NCBI RefSeq assembly: GCF_001613545.1
Contig: NZ_BDCO01000002.1
Span: 806,001 to 870,000, forward strand
Source: Terrimicrobium sacchariphilum
GTDB lineage: Bacteria; Verrucomicrobiota; Verrucomicrobiia; Chthoniobacterales; Terrimicrobiaceae
Length of the DNA stretch: 64,000 nt
Direction: 5' to 3'
The notes under the pieces are model-generated. The model had not been told where the DNA came from, searched no databases, and saw nothing but the letters and a program-made list of their open reading frames with translations. How positions within the stretch are numbered: position 1 is the first letter of the stretch; the number at the start of each line of letters is the position of its first letter. Both the position numbers and the translations under genes were made by a program. Below are positions 1 to 8,725 of this stretch, piece by piece.

Positions 1-690
1 ATCCATCCAGCCCTTGAATGGGCGCTCGAAATTGCCCGAGTTGAGCAGCATGAGCGGGGCTTTGACATCGGCGAGAACCCCGGCAGGGACGTTCTTGCTG
101 CCCGCCTCGGTGACGGCCTCGGTCGGGCTGCCAATGTAGTAGACGACCGTCTGCGTGCCGCCATCATAGGATACCGCAAAGAAAATCCAGGAGCCGGCGG
201 CGGCATAGGCGTCCTTCTCGGACGGGACGGAGTTGCTGTTGATGATGGTGGCCAGCGTGCCATCGCTCGCGTCGCCAAAGACGAAAAACCCGCCTGCAGG
301 CGACACCATCTCGACCAGGCGCGCTCCATCGGCCACCGGGCGGTCGCCCTCCGCCTTGATCCAGCCTGTGACGGTGAAGGAATGGGCGGACAGCTGGGCG
401 GTTTTCACCGAAGCCAGCCCGCCCACGCCATCCTTGCCCATGGCCGTGGCCGTGGAGTTATCCAGCGCCAGGTCCGTCGGCGCTCCCGTGAGACCCGATC
501 CGGCGGGCCCATGCAGATCCGCCTCCTGGCGATCCGCGGAGCGGAAAACGAGACTGGCAGGATCGGACCCTTTGTTGGCCTCGACCTTGCCGGGCGTGTT
601 GAAGTCGAAAAAGAAGAGCGGCTGCGGGGCTTCCGCGCAGAGGGTGAGGGGAAGGGCCAGGGAAATCGCTGCAGGGAGGAGGGTTTTCAT
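1..690 (-). CDS. LamG (concanavalin A-like) domain protein, 3' end beyond window
   Basis: The gene starts at the ATG complementary to 688-690 and runs off the left edge, so only the first 230 codons are visible. It begins with a signal peptide (MKTLLPAAISLALPLTLCAE). The following region has the pattern of a LamG/concanavalin A-like jelly roll: a segment HSFTVTGWIKAEGD about residue 105, then GSWIFFAVSYDGGTQTVVYYI. Such proteins bind or present glycans outside the cytoplasm. The start codon abuts a LacI-type operator (693-712) and the gene is transcribed in the same direction as the lacI-like gene upstream of it, so control by that regulator is likely. The substrate is unknown. Confidence 0.75.
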   Translation of the reverse strand, partial: MKTLLPAAISLALPLTLCAEAPQPLFFFDFNTPGKVEANKGSDPASLVFRSADRQEADLHGPAGSGLTGAPTDLALDNSTATAMGKDGVGGLASVKTAQLSAHSFTVTGWIKAEGDRPVADGARLVEMVSPAGGFFVFGDASDGTLATIINSNSVPSEKDAYAAAGSWIFFAVSYDGGTQTVVYYIGSPTEAVTEAGSKNVPAGVLADVKAPLMLLNSGNFERPFKGWMD

Positions 691-692
691 AA

Positions 693-712
693 AATCACAT
701 CCGGATTTGATT
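693..712. promoter_or_regulatory. LacI-family operator, near-perfect palindrome
   Basis: AATCACATCCGGATTTGATT differs from the perfect palindrome at 1899-1918 at one position in the right arm. It lies directly upstream of the start codon of the LamG gene that ends at 690. Confidence 0.75.
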
Positions 713-761
713 TACTCCATACGACGTTGTCCGGAGAGGGTCAAATGAAATTGGGCCGGGG

Positions 762-1811
762 CTAGCGGTGGCCGGGGCGCCCGGTGGATTTGCGGATTCT
801 GAGGATGGGGTCGATGGTGACGATCTCCTTGGTGGCAGGGGCGGCGATCGTCTTGAGCAGGATCTCGACGGCGCGGCGCATGCTCACGCGGGGGCTTTGG
901 TTGATCGAGGTGATGGAGGGGACGACGTACTGGCCCACGTCGAGATCGTCGAAGCCGGTGAGCGAGAAGTCGCCCGGGATCTGGAACTTGCAGTCCACGA
1001 GATGCCGTGCCGCGCCGATGCCCACCAGGTCGTTCACCGCCATCAGAGCCGTCGGTGGCTTCTTCGAGGAAAGCACGATCTCCGCGAGCTGGATGCCGTC
1101 GGCGTAGGATTCGAGGCCGGGCGCGGGGAGTTCAAAAGAGCGCAGGCATTTCGCCGGGTCGAGGCCGTGATCCTCGAGGGCGCTCACGAGGCCGTTCCAG
1201 CGCCAGGGGTTGGAGGCAGAGAAGCCCAGCGCGCCAAAGGTGCGATGGCCGAGCGTGTACAGGTGATCGACCAGGAGGTGCATGGCCTGCTTGCGGTCAA
1301 AGTACACCGACGGGCCGATCTCCGGCTCGACCGGATCGACGTGCACGGCAGGCAGACCGCCGAGCCACCGGTCGATTTCGTCGCGCTGCGAATACGACTG
1401 GATCAGGATCACGCCGTCGACCCGCATGCGGCGGAAGTCGCTCAGGATGGTCTTTTCGGCCTCCGGGTTTTGCGTGCTGATCGCGAGGACGCCCCGGTAG
1501 CTCTTCTCATGCAGGAACTCGTCGAGCGAGGCGATCTTGTCCACCACGAGAGGGCTGCGCGGATGCCCGAAGCAGATGCCGATGAGTCCGGTCGACTTGC
1601 CGTTCAGCCCACGCGCCAGTGGATTGGGCTGGAAGCCCAGCTCCTGCATCGCCGCCAGCACGCGCTCCCGCGTGGCCTGCTTGACCTCGGGGTGTCCGTT
1701 GATGGCTCGCGACACGGTCCACTCGGAGAGACCGAGGTACTTGGCGAGATCGAGAGTCGATCGGACCTTTCGATTCTCATCCGTTTTTGGTTTGGCGCTC
1801 TTTTTCGACAT
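762..1811 (-). CDS. LacI-family transcriptional regulator
   Basis: 349 residues from an ATG at 1811 that is preceded by GGGAGAGG. An open frame extends upstream to 1994 but crosses the operator, so the shorter start is preferred. The N-terminus carries a LacI helix-turn-helix: STLDLAKYLGLSEWTVSRAI (about residues 18-37), then the hinge region NPLARGL. The rest is a periplasmic-binding-protein-like effector domain with the family pattern ALMAVNDLVGIGAARHL and FSLTGFDDLDVGQYVVPSIT near the C-terminus. It probably represses neighbouring carbohydrate genes until a sugar binds. Its candidate operator, a CCGG-centred palindrome, occurs upstream of this gene, of the LamG gene, and as a weaker copy before the gene at 5908. 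A ten-residue basic segment precedes the HTH, which is slightly unusual. Confidence 0.92.
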   Translation of the reverse strand: MSKKSAKPKTDENRKVRSTLDLAKYLGLSEWTVSRAINGHPEVKQATRERVLAAMQELGFQPNPLARGLNGKSTGLIGICFGHPRSPLVVDKIASLDEFLHEKSYRGVLAISTQNPEAEKTILSDFRRMRVDGVILIQSYSQRDEIDRWLGGLPAVHVDPVEPEIGPSVYFDRKQAMHLLVDHLYTLGHRTFGALGFSASNPWRWNGLVSALEDHGLDPAKCLRSFELPAPGLESYADGIQLAEIVLSSKKPPTALMAVNDLVGIGAARHLVDCKFQIPGDFSLTGFDDLDVGQYVVPSITSINQSPRVSMRRAVEILLKTIAAPATKEIVTIDPILRIRKSTGRPGHR

Positions 1812-1898
1812 AACTGCCTCTCCCAGAGCTAGCGCCGAGTGACCGGAATCGCAAGGAGCAAAGTCGCTCGCCGGGAATCTCTCCCATGGCATGTTGAC

Positions 1899-1918
1899 AA
1901 TCACATCCGGATGTGATT
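1899..1918. promoter_or_regulatory. LacI-family operator, perfect 20-bp palindrome
   Basis: AATCACATCCGGATGTGATT is a perfect dyad with the central CG typical of LacI/PurR operators. It lies between the divergent lacI-like gene (start 1811) and the beta-helix gene (start 1985), placed to control both. Confidence 0.85.
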
Positions 1919-1984
1919 TATTGCCGCGCATGCTGCCTCTCGCTCCGTGTGCGGAGGTGGTCTTTCCCAATCCTCCCGCCCGCC

Positions 1985-3133
1985 ATGAAATCACCCCTCA
2001 TCCTGGTTTTCCTTGCAACAACCTGTGCGGCGTTTGCCCAGGCCGAAAGTGGCCGGGTGCTGGTCGTCGACAAGCGTGGGGGAGGGCAATACACGTCCAT
2101 TCGAGCCGCGGGGAAGGCTGCCCAGCCCGGCGATACGATCAAGGTCGCGCCCGGCAGCGGACCCTACCGCGAGGTGCTCATGATCACGGCCTCGGGTCTC
2201 CCGGGACAGCCGATCACCGTGGACGGCTCCGGCGAGACGGTGACGGGATTTGATCCGCTCACGGGATTTGAGAAAGTGGGCGAGAGCTACGTGTGCGACC
2301 TGAAGCCCTGGTTCGCGAAGGTTCCGGCCGCGCAGGGTTTCGTCAAAAAGGATGGCGCCTGGGTGAGCAACAACCCAAAGGTGACGCTGCCGGTGCTGCC
2401 CGTGGTATTGACCTACCAGGGCGAGCGCGTGGTGCAGGATGCGCAAACCGCGCAACTCACCAAATATGCGACGTACTCCCCTGGCGAGGGGACGCTCACC
2501 CTGCTGCCCGGCGTGAGTCCTGAGGGCTGGGAGATTTCGCTTCGTCAGCCTGTCATTCAGATCACCAATGCGTCCTATCAGACGTACCGGAATATCAAGG
2601 CCTCCGGCAGCCTGAACGATGGCTTCAATCTCCACGGCAGCGGACACGACCTCCTCTTTGAAAACATCGAGGGCTTTAATAATCTGGATGAGGGCTTTTC
2701 CTCGCACGACCAGATCGTCTGCGAGATTCGTGGGGCAAAGTTCTGGGGTAATGACAATGGCATCGCCAATGGCGGCGGCTCGACCACCACGGCCAGCGAC
2801 CTCCAGAGCTTCTCCAATCTCGGCTGGGGCATCGCTTTTGCGCAGGGCGGTCCGACCGTGCTGCACAACGTGCAGGCCTGGAACAACGGAGTCGCCCAAC
2901 TGATCTTCACCCCCGGCACGGAGGTCAGCGGCGACAATGTGAAAGTGTACAATCCGCCGTGGACGACCAAGCCGTGGCTGAACTACCAGGAAAGCTCCGG
3001 GCGCTCCGCCAGCGAGGCGTTCCGCAATGAAGCCGGGAATTCCGTGCCGGACGGTCTTGTCGAAGTGCTGCCGGAAGAGCAGGCTCCCGCCAACGCGTTT
3101 GTGCTGCCCCGCAGCGGTGAATCCAGCAAATGA
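1985..3133 (+). CDS. secreted right-handed parallel beta-helix protein
   Basis: 382 residues from the ATG at 1985. There is a signal peptide (MKSPLILVFLATTCAAFAQA), then GGGQYTSIRAAGKAAQPGDT, the usual opening of pectate-lyase-like beta-helix proteins, and repeated turns such as YQTYRNIKASGSLNDGFNLH, DLLFENIEGFNN and AKFWGNDNGIANGGGS. The fold is that of PL1/PL9/GH28-type polysaccharide enzymes, but no catalytic family can be fixed by eye. It is the first gene after the LacI operator, and its stop codon overlaps the start of the next gene by 4 bp (ATGA), so the two are probably translated together. Confidence 0.8.
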   Translation: MKSPLILVFLATTCAAFAQAESGRVLVVDKRGGGQYTSIRAAGKAAQPGDTIKVAPGSGPYREVLMITASGLPGQPITVDGSGETVTGFDPLTGFEKVGESYVCDLKPWFAKVPAAQGFVKKDGAWVSNNPKVTLPVLPVVLTYQGERVVQDAQTAQLTKYATYSPGEGTLTLLPGVSPEGWEISLRQPVIQITNASYQTYRNIKASGSLNDGFNLHGSGHDLLFENIEGFNNLDEGFSSHDQIVCEIRGAKFWGNDNGIANGGGSTTTASDLQSFSNLGWGIAFAQGGPTVLHNVQAWNNGVAQLIFTPGTEVSGDNVKVYNPPWTTKPWLNYQESSGRSASEAFRNEAGNSVPDGLVEVLPEEQAPANAFVLPRSGESSK

Positions 3134-5064
3134 GCAACCTTTCTCCGTATTCCCACCTGATGCGCCATCCCATCCGTCATCTCCGCCTTTTCACTGCCTC
3201 GGCCGCCCTGCTGGTTTCCTGTCTCGGGGTATCCGCGCAGACGCCTCCGCCCGCGGCGCAACCGGGAGAAACGCCTGCCCCGCCGCTCCTCTCGCCCGAT
3301 CATCCCGAGAATCTCCAGGCGGCGATCCGCTATGCCATCAAGTACAAGGCAAGCGAACTCGTGATCCCGCCCGGCGTTTACCGCCTCCCGCCCCTGCCGA
3401 CCGGCGGCGGCCCGGATGCCTGGCACATCGTGGTCGAGAATGCCAGCGACCTCGCCATCAAGGCCGAGGGCGTCACGCTGGTCTTCACCGACCGCTTCCG
3501 CTCCGGCATCACCTTCCAGAAATGCACCAATGTCTCCTTCAGCGGAGCGACACTGCGGAAGGAGGCCGTGACCTTTACCCAGGGCCGGGTCGAGGCCTTC
3601 TCGGCGGATGGCAGCCAGATCGACGTACGCATCGCGGCGGGCTATCCCACTGACCTGCTGGACCCGAAGGCCTTTGAACACGCCTGGCTTTTGTTCTTTG
3701 ACCCGGCGACGCGCATCTGGAAAACCGAGCTTCGCGCCGCGACGACCAAGGACGCGCAGGAGATCGAGCCGGGGCTTTTCCGGATCAAGACGGAGAACAT
3801 CGCGTCCTCCCCCGTGAAGATCAACATCGGCGACCTCGTGGCCATGCGCGGAGCGGTCTACACCGACCTGCGCGCCTTCGAATGCGGAGGCATGAAGTTC
3901 ACCGACATCGCCGTGCGCGGCGGGTCGGGCTTCTGCTTCCAGGACTCCGGCGGAGAGGGGAACAATCTCTACGAGCGCTGCTCGATCAGCTACCGCGACA
4001 TGCCCGAGGGGGCCAAGGACGCCCCGCTGCTCGCAGCCAATGCCGACGGCCTGCACAGCGCCGACGCCCGCATCGGCCCCAAGGTGATCGACTGCCGCTT
4101 CGAGGGATTGAACGACGATGCCATCGCCATTCACGGCACCTATGCGATGGTGCTGGAGGCTAATGAAAATCGCATCATTGCCTATCGCGTGCCGATGACC
4201 CGCTCGAAGATGATCGGCCGCCCGGGTGACAAGCTGCACTTCTACGATGAAAACCTAGCCCTCGCTGGCGAAGCGATCATCACCGGGGTGAAAGCGTTGA
4301 CGGATTACCAGAATACCTACGATCCCGGAAATCGTTACTCGGCCTTCCGGCCGCGCAAGAATGCCGGGTATATCGAGCTAACCCTCGATCGCCCGATTCC
4401 CGCCAAACGGCAGTGGCTTCTGGCCAACCAGAACGACTGCGGCGGCGACTTCATCGTGCGCAACGCCCAGATCCGCGATACCTCGGCGCGCGGAGTTTAC
4501 GCCCAGGCGCCCGGCGGGTTGATCGAGGGCTGCACGATTCAAAACACAGGCCGCGCGGCGGTGGAGTTCAATACGGAGACGGGCATCTGGAGCCAGGCGG
4601 ATTACTCCAGCAATGTCATCGTGCGCAACAACACCTTCCGTAGCGTCTCGACGAATCGCCGCCCGGGGCTGCTGCGGCATGCCGGGGCGGTGACCATCCT
4701 GGCCTTCAATGGCCGCACTTACATCCCGCGCCCGGGAGGGCATCGCAACATCACGATCGAGAACAACCGCTTCGAGGACATCGACGGCCTGAACATCCTC
4801 GTCTGTTCCGCGCAGGACATCACCATCCGGGGCAACCAGTTCATCAATCCCATGCGCAATGAAAAGACCTTTGGCGCGGAGAAGGGTGTCGATCCCACGG
4901 CGCTCATCTGGATCAATGAAAGCAGCGACGTGAAGATCGCCGACAACGTCGTGACCAATCCCGGGCCGTTTTTGAAAAAGCTGGTCGGCCTCTCGGCCAC
5001 CGGGTCGGGTTCCGGTGTGGAGACGGGAGTTGTTATTGCCGGAGACCCGGCCAAGGCTCCATAG
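3130..5064 (+). CDS. secreted right-handed beta-helix glycosidase, GH110-like
   Basis: 644 residues; the start overlaps the previous stop (ATGA). An alternative start at 3160 would give a more compact signal peptide (HLRLFTASAALLVSCLGVSA follows). The body is a beta-helix. The stretch NADGLHSADAR...NDDAIAIHGT contains D306, D329 and D330. From recollection, spacing of 23 and 24 residues matches the three catalytic Asp of GH110 alpha-1,3-galactosidases, and the DG(I/L)H and DDAI(N)xHGT context is typical of that group. A role in removing alpha-galactosyl residues is inferred; a GH28-like enzyme or a non-catalytic relative is possible. Being coupled to another beta-helix protein and LacI-controlled suggests joint work on one glycan. 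Confidence 0.7.
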   Translation: MSNLSPYSHLMRHPIRHLRLFTASAALLVSCLGVSAQTPPPAAQPGETPAPPLLSPDHPENLQAAIRYAIKYKASELVIPPGVYRLPPLPTGGGPDAWHIVVENASDLAIKAEGVTLVFTDRFRSGITFQKCTNVSFSGATLRKEAVTFTQGRVEAFSADGSQIDVRIAAGYPTDLLDPKAFEHAWLLFFDPATRIWKTELRAATTKDAQEIEPGLFRIKTENIASSPVKINIGDLVAMRGAVYTDLRAFECGGMKFTDIAVRGGSGFCFQDSGGEGNNLYERCSISYRDMPEGAKDAPLLAANADGLHSADARIGPKVIDCRFEGLNDDAIAIHGTYAMVLEANENRIIAYRVPMTRSKMIGRPGDKLHFYDENLALAGEAIITGVKALTDYQNTYDPGNRYSAFRPRKNAGYIELTLDRPIPAKRQWLLANQNDCGGDFIVRNAQIRDTSARGVYAQAPGGLIEGCTIQNTGRAAVEFNTETGIWSQADYSSNVIVRNNTFRSVSTNRRPGLLRHAGAVTILAFNGRTYIPRPGGHRNITIENNRFEDIDGLNILVCSAQDITIRGNQFINPMRNEKTFGAEKGVDPTALIWINESSDVKIADNVVTNPGPFLKKLVGLSATGSGSGVETGVVIAGDPAKAP

Positions 5065-5080
5065 TCCTCCCTCCTCCCGC

Positions 5081-5800
5081 ATGATGTTTCTCCCCAGGCA
5101 TCCATCCCCCTTGCTTTCGTCGTCCCGCCCGGCTCGTGGTGGCGGCGGCCGATCGGGGTTTACCTTGATGGAACTGCTGGCCGCCATCGGCATCGTGGCC
5201 GTGCTTGCAGCCATGACGCTCTCAGGTCTGCGGGTGGTGCGCTCGGCGGGAGACAGCGCGAAATGCGTGGGCAGCCTGCGCGCCGTGGGGCAGGGGATCG
5301 TCGCCTATGTGAATGACAACACCTTCAGCCTCCCGGCCTATCCGTACAAGCCTGCGGCCGGTCAGCTGCCGGGGCCGCTGAATAGCGGGCAGATCCCGGT
5401 AAGCAGCCGGAAATACCAGGGGATGCTGGCCTATATGATCTATCCTTATCTCGGCCTGCCCGAGCCGACCGCGCAGGATCGCGTCGTCCCGATGCTGCAA
5501 TGCCCCGCCTGGAAGAGGGAAACGAAAAATCCCATCGGTGTTAGCTATTATCTTCCTAATGACGTCGTCGTCGACGGCGCGCATGTAAAGCCCTTTGGCT
5601 ACCCGGCGCCCAGCTATGCCGAGCCGATGCGCATGCTGGCCCTGCCTGGCTCGCCCTCGTCGATCCTCGTCCTGCAGGATGTCGATCGCAAGTTGCCGGG
5701 AATTTCCGGGGCGGATTGGGCGGCAGCCCTCCCGGCCTCGCCCGTGCACCGGGGCAAGCGCAACCTGCTCTATCTCGACGGCCACGTGGCCTCCCAGTAA
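5081..5800 (+). CDS. type II pseudopilin-like protein with H-X9-DG motif
   Basis: 239 residues from the ATG at 5081, 16 bp after the preceding stop. The N-terminus has a basic leader then GFTLMELLAAIGIVAVLAA, a class III (prepilin-type) signal with cleavage after Gly and Glu at +5. The C-terminus contains H-RGKRNLLYL-DG, the H-X9-DG signature of the large DUF1559-like family expanded in Planctomycetes and Verrucomicrobia. Such proteins often sit beside CAZymes and are thought to be exported by a T2SS-like route; their biochemical role is not settled. Position inside the LacI cluster suggests it belongs to the same glycan-handling unit. Confidence 0.85.
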   Translation: MMFLPRHPSPLLSSSRPARGGGGRSGFTLMELLAAIGIVAVLAAMTLSGLRVVRSAGDSAKCVGSLRAVGQGIVAYVNDNTFSLPAYPYKPAAGQLPGPLNSGQIPVSSRKYQGMLAYMIYPYLGLPEPTAQDRVVPMLQCPAWKRETKNPIGVSYYLPNDVVVDGAHVKPFGYPAPSYAEPMRMLALPGSPSSILVLQDVDRKLPGISGADWAAALPASPVHRGKRNLLYLDGHVASQ

Positions 5801-5848
5801 GCCTGGTCCTCGGGATTCCACTTGACTCATATGACCTTTAGCGCAATA

Positions 5849-5868
5849 AATCACATCCGGATTAGAAA
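5849..5868. promoter_or_regulatory. LacI-type operator with one conserved half-site
   Basis: AATCACATCCGGATTAGAAA keeps the full left arm and centre of the 1899-1918 palindrome while the right arm is degenerate. It sits 40 bp before the start of the PEP-CTERM gene at 5908. Confidence 0.6.
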
Positions 5869-5907
5869 ACTCACCCCATCGTCCCTCCACCTCAAGAACC
5901 ACGCGAA

Positions 5908-7590
5908 ATGAAAACATCCATCATTCACGGAACCAGGCAGGCAACCATCCTGCGCCGCTCGTTGCGGATGGCCCTGACCGTCTCGGCGGCAGCCTCCACC
6001 CTGGGTTTGCTCGACAGCCTCCACGCGGCAAACGTGGAGAAGGCTAACAATACGACCAACCTGAATCTCGCGGGTTCCTATGTTTCCGGGGGGCCTCCGG
6101 GGGCTGGAGATATTATTTCGATCACCAGCACGATGGGCGGAAATAAAAGTGTATTTCTCGGCGCAGACATGTCGGTGGCCGGAATCAGCTTTGACGCGAC
6201 AGCGACCGGGACCCTGTCCATCAAGGTGGGCAACACGCTGACGATCGGAGCGTCGGGCATTTCGCTGGCCTCGGTGCCTGCGGGCGGCTCGAACTTTGAT
6301 TCATCGGCCTCCATCATCCTGGCAGCGGATCAGACCTGGGCTGGTGGTGTTCGCTCGATCACCATCGGGGGCAGCGCGACGATCGATGAAAACGGCAAGG
6401 CTCTTTCCATTACGGGAACGAACCTTTTCAATTTCAACTCCTCCTCCGCCCAGACGCTTAATGCGAATATTTCCGTGAACTCCATGGCAGTTGGGGGTGG
6501 CACGGCAGGCCTGACGCTGACTAACACGAACAACTCCTTCGGAGCGCTCTCCATCACGGGCGGCAGCGTTGTCACCGGGTCCACGCTTTCCTCGGGAGGC
6601 GGTAACAGCACCTTGGGCAAAGGCACGATCACTATCGGCGGCAATGCGAGCAATGGCACATTGCGTTACTCCGGGGCTACGGCAACCGCAAATCAGGTTC
6701 TTCAGCATGATGCGAGGGCATCGGTATCCACGTTTGAGGTTTCCAACGCCGGTACGACCCTGACTAATGCGGGCAACCTCACGACGTCCAGTAGCAACAA
6801 TACCGTAGTGGGGAACGGCTGGGAGCTTGGCGGAGCGGGCAACCTCAAGCTTACGGGAGTGATTTCGGATTCCACCGCGACGACGCGCACCGGCACGACG
6901 GTGAAGAAAATCGGGTCGGGTACGCTCGTCCTTGGGGGGGTGAGTACCTTCACTGGTGGCACCACCGTAAGCGAAGGCGTCCTTTTGGTGAACACGGCCC
7001 AGACGGCTGGCAACTCCGGCACGGGTACGGGCAGCGTCTCCGTCGCGGCGGGTACGCTCGGCGGCACGGGCATCATTCGTCCCGGCACGGGCAACAGCAT
7101 CTCGGTGGCATCTGGAGCGATCCTGGCTCCCGGCGACAGCACGGCGGTGAGCTCCATCGGTACGCTCGTGCTGGATGGCGGCGGCACCGCGGCTCCCCTC
7201 CTGACGATGAACTCGGGAGCGCAGTTCAGCTTCGACCTCGGGACGGCCTCGACCAGTGACCGCCTGAATGTGTGGAACTACTCGTCGGGAGACTTTGTTC
7301 TCTCGGCCAATGCGGTGAACCTCACGCTCGACGCCTCGATCCAGTCGGGCTCCTACACGTTCACACTCTTCAACTTCTACACAAACAACGGCGCAGCGCT
7401 CTCGGCGGATACCTTTTCCGGCCTCGCTCTCGGTACGCTTTCGTCGAACATCTCGAGTGCGACCTTCGACTACAGCATGGCCGGCCAGATCAAGCTGAAC
7501 GTGACGGCTGTTCCCGAGCCAGCCTCGATCGCTCTGCTCGGCACAGGCCTGCTCCTCGTGATGACGATGCGTCGTCGCCGTCAGGCCTGA
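5908..7590 (+). CDS. autotransporter-associated beta-strand repeat protein with PEP-CTERM tail
   Basis: 560 residues. A signal peptide (about residues 1-40, ending near LDSLHAAN) leads into a Gly/Ser/Thr/Asn-rich beta-solenoid. The block GSGTLVLGGVSTFTGGTTV about residue 338 is a textbook autotransporter-associated beta-strand repeat, followed by LGGTGIIRPG...GAILAPGDS. The tail reads VPEPASIALLGTGLLLV then MRRRRQA: a PEP motif, one membrane helix and a basic end. It therefore goes through Sec and is expected to be processed by an exosortase and anchored in the envelope or extracellular matrix. No catalytic signature is seen. Regulation by the LacI-like protein is likely from the upstream half-operator. 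Confidence 0.88.
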   Translation: MKTSIIHGTRQATILRRSLRMALTVSAAASTLGLLDSLHAANVEKANNTTNLNLAGSYVSGGPPGAGDIISITSTMGGNKSVFLGADMSVAGISFDATATGTLSIKVGNTLTIGASGISLASVPAGGSNFDSSASIILAADQTWAGGVRSITIGGSATIDENGKALSITGTNLFNFNSSSAQTLNANISVNSMAVGGGTAGLTLTNTNNSFGALSITGGSVVTGSTLSSGGGNSTLGKGTITIGGNASNGTLRYSGATATANQVLQHDARASVSTFEVSNAGTTLTNAGNLTTSSSNNTVVGNGWELGGAGNLKLTGVISDSTATTRTGTTVKKIGSGTLVLGGVSTFTGGTTVSEGVLLVNTAQTAGNSGTGTGSVSVAAGTLGGTGIIRPGTGNSISVASGAILAPGDSTAVSSIGTLVLDGGGTAAPLLTMNSGAQFSFDLGTASTSDRLNVWNYSSGDFVLSANAVNLTLDASIQSGSYTFTLFNFYTNNGAALSADTFSGLALGTLSSNISSATFDYSMAGQIKLNVTAVPEPASIALLGTGLLLVMTMRRRRQA

Positions 7591-7658
7591 TCACATCCGG
7601 GAAAATCGTCACCGCCCTGTTCGCTCTCATTGCCAGCGAACAGGGCGGATTTGTTTCC
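7590..7658 (+). terminator. rho-independent terminator, with a LacI half-site at its start
   Basis: CCGCCCTGTTCGCT (7612-7625) pairs perfectly with AGCGAACAGGGCGG (7635-7648) around a 9-nt loop, followed by a T-rich stretch. It closes the cluster ending with the gene at 5908. The bases right after that stop codon (7590-7600) read ATCACATCCGG, another half-operator. Confidence 0.85.
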
Positions 7659-7714
7659 GCGAATGGCACGAATTGCTCAATAGCTTTGCGGTCGGGGCAA
7701 CAATCTGGCTAAAG

Positions 7715-8695
7715 ATGCCGCATCTTCTCCCACTGATGACTGCTGAGGCCAAGGTCCCTGTGCGCGTGATACTCGATACCGACATGGGCTCGGATTGCGA
7801 TGACGCCGGAGCCATGGCCGTGCTGCATGCGCTGGCGGACCAGGGCGAGGTGGAGATCCTCGCCTGCATCTACAGCTCGGAGAAAAACCAGTTCGGTCCC
7901 GGCTGCATAGCGGCGATCAATCAGTATTACGGGCGAGGGGAGATTCCCATCGGAGCCGCCAAGGGCGACGAGGTGGGCGATCCTCGGAATGATTTCCTGG
8001 AGGCGATCGCAAGTGATGCTCAGCGATATGGTCATCGCGTCCGGACGTGCGACGACGTGCCGGATCAGGTGGCGGTGTATCGCCGGGCGCTGGCTTCTGC
8101 GCCGGATCGTTCGGTAACGGTGATTTCCATCGGACACACCAAGGGGCTTCTCGCCCTGCTGCATTCCGGGCCGTGTGACTTTTCGCCGGCAAATGGCCAT
8201 GGGCTGGTTGCCCTCAAAGTGAAGGAGTGGGTGGTGATGGGAGGGGCGTTTCCCGTGGAGGAGCGTCCCGGGTGGAACTTCGGAGCCAACGGCTCGGCGA
8301 GGTATTCCCGAGCGCTGGTCGCGGAGTGGCCGGGGGCGGTTGTTTTCTCCGGCTACGAGGTGGGGAGCGACATCATCACGGGGCCCTGCCTCCAGGGGAC
8401 GCCGGACGACAACCCGGTGAAAACCGCCTATCGACTGTGGGACAATGCGCTGGAAAATGGCCGCGCGAGCTGGGACCAGACCGCCGTGCTCTATGCCGTG
8501 CGCGGGACGGGGGAGGATTGGGAGCTTTGCCGGGGCCGATGCGAGGTCGAGGACGACGGGCGCACGACATGGCAGGTCGATGAATGCGGCCCGCACGCTT
8601 ACCTCGTGAAACGCCGCCCGGCGGAAAGCCTGACTCTCACGATCGGCGATCTCATGGCCAGGCCGCCGGAGCGCCGGGGAGTTTCGTCGCGCTGA
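7715..8695 (+). CDS. inosine-uridine-preferring nucleoside hydrolase family protein
   Basis: 326 residues from the ATG at 7715; starts at 7673 (TTG) or 7736 are possible. The N-terminal loop DTDMGSDCDDAGA (D21, D23, D27, D29, D30) is the calcium and ribose binding signature of nucleoside hydrolases. Downstream, WVVMGGAFP and GANGSARYSRALVAEWPG fit the same fold. In verrucomicrobial sugar clusters such proteins may act on other N- or O-glycosides, so the substrate is open. There is no signal peptide from the preferred start. It lies just after a terminator and is convergent with the AraC gene. Confidence 0.85.
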   Translation: MPHLLPLMTAEAKVPVRVILDTDMGSDCDDAGAMAVLHALADQGEVEILACIYSSEKNQFGPGCIAAINQYYGRGEIPIGAAKGDEVGDPRNDFLEAIASDAQRYGHRVRTCDDVPDQVAVYRRALASAPDRSVTVISIGHTKGLLALLHSGPCDFSPANGHGLVALKVKEWVVMGGAFPVEERPGWNFGANGSARYSRALVAEWPGAVVFSGYEVGSDIITGPCLQGTPDDNPVKTAYRLWDNALENGRASWDQTAVLYAVRGTGEDWELCRGRCEVEDDGRTTWQVDECGPHAYLVKRRPAESLTLTIGDLMARPPERRGVSSR

Positions 8696-8725
8696 GGGCT
8701 GTCGAGGGAAGGCCGTGCCCCGGGG

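Noticed and set aside
1812-1994. Upstream extension of the lacI-like gene
   Set aside because: It would translate through the operator and has no ribosome-binding site; the ATG at 1811 does.
2983-4239. Minus-strand open frame (418 codons)
   Set aside because: Antisense to the two beta-helix genes, no recognisable domain.
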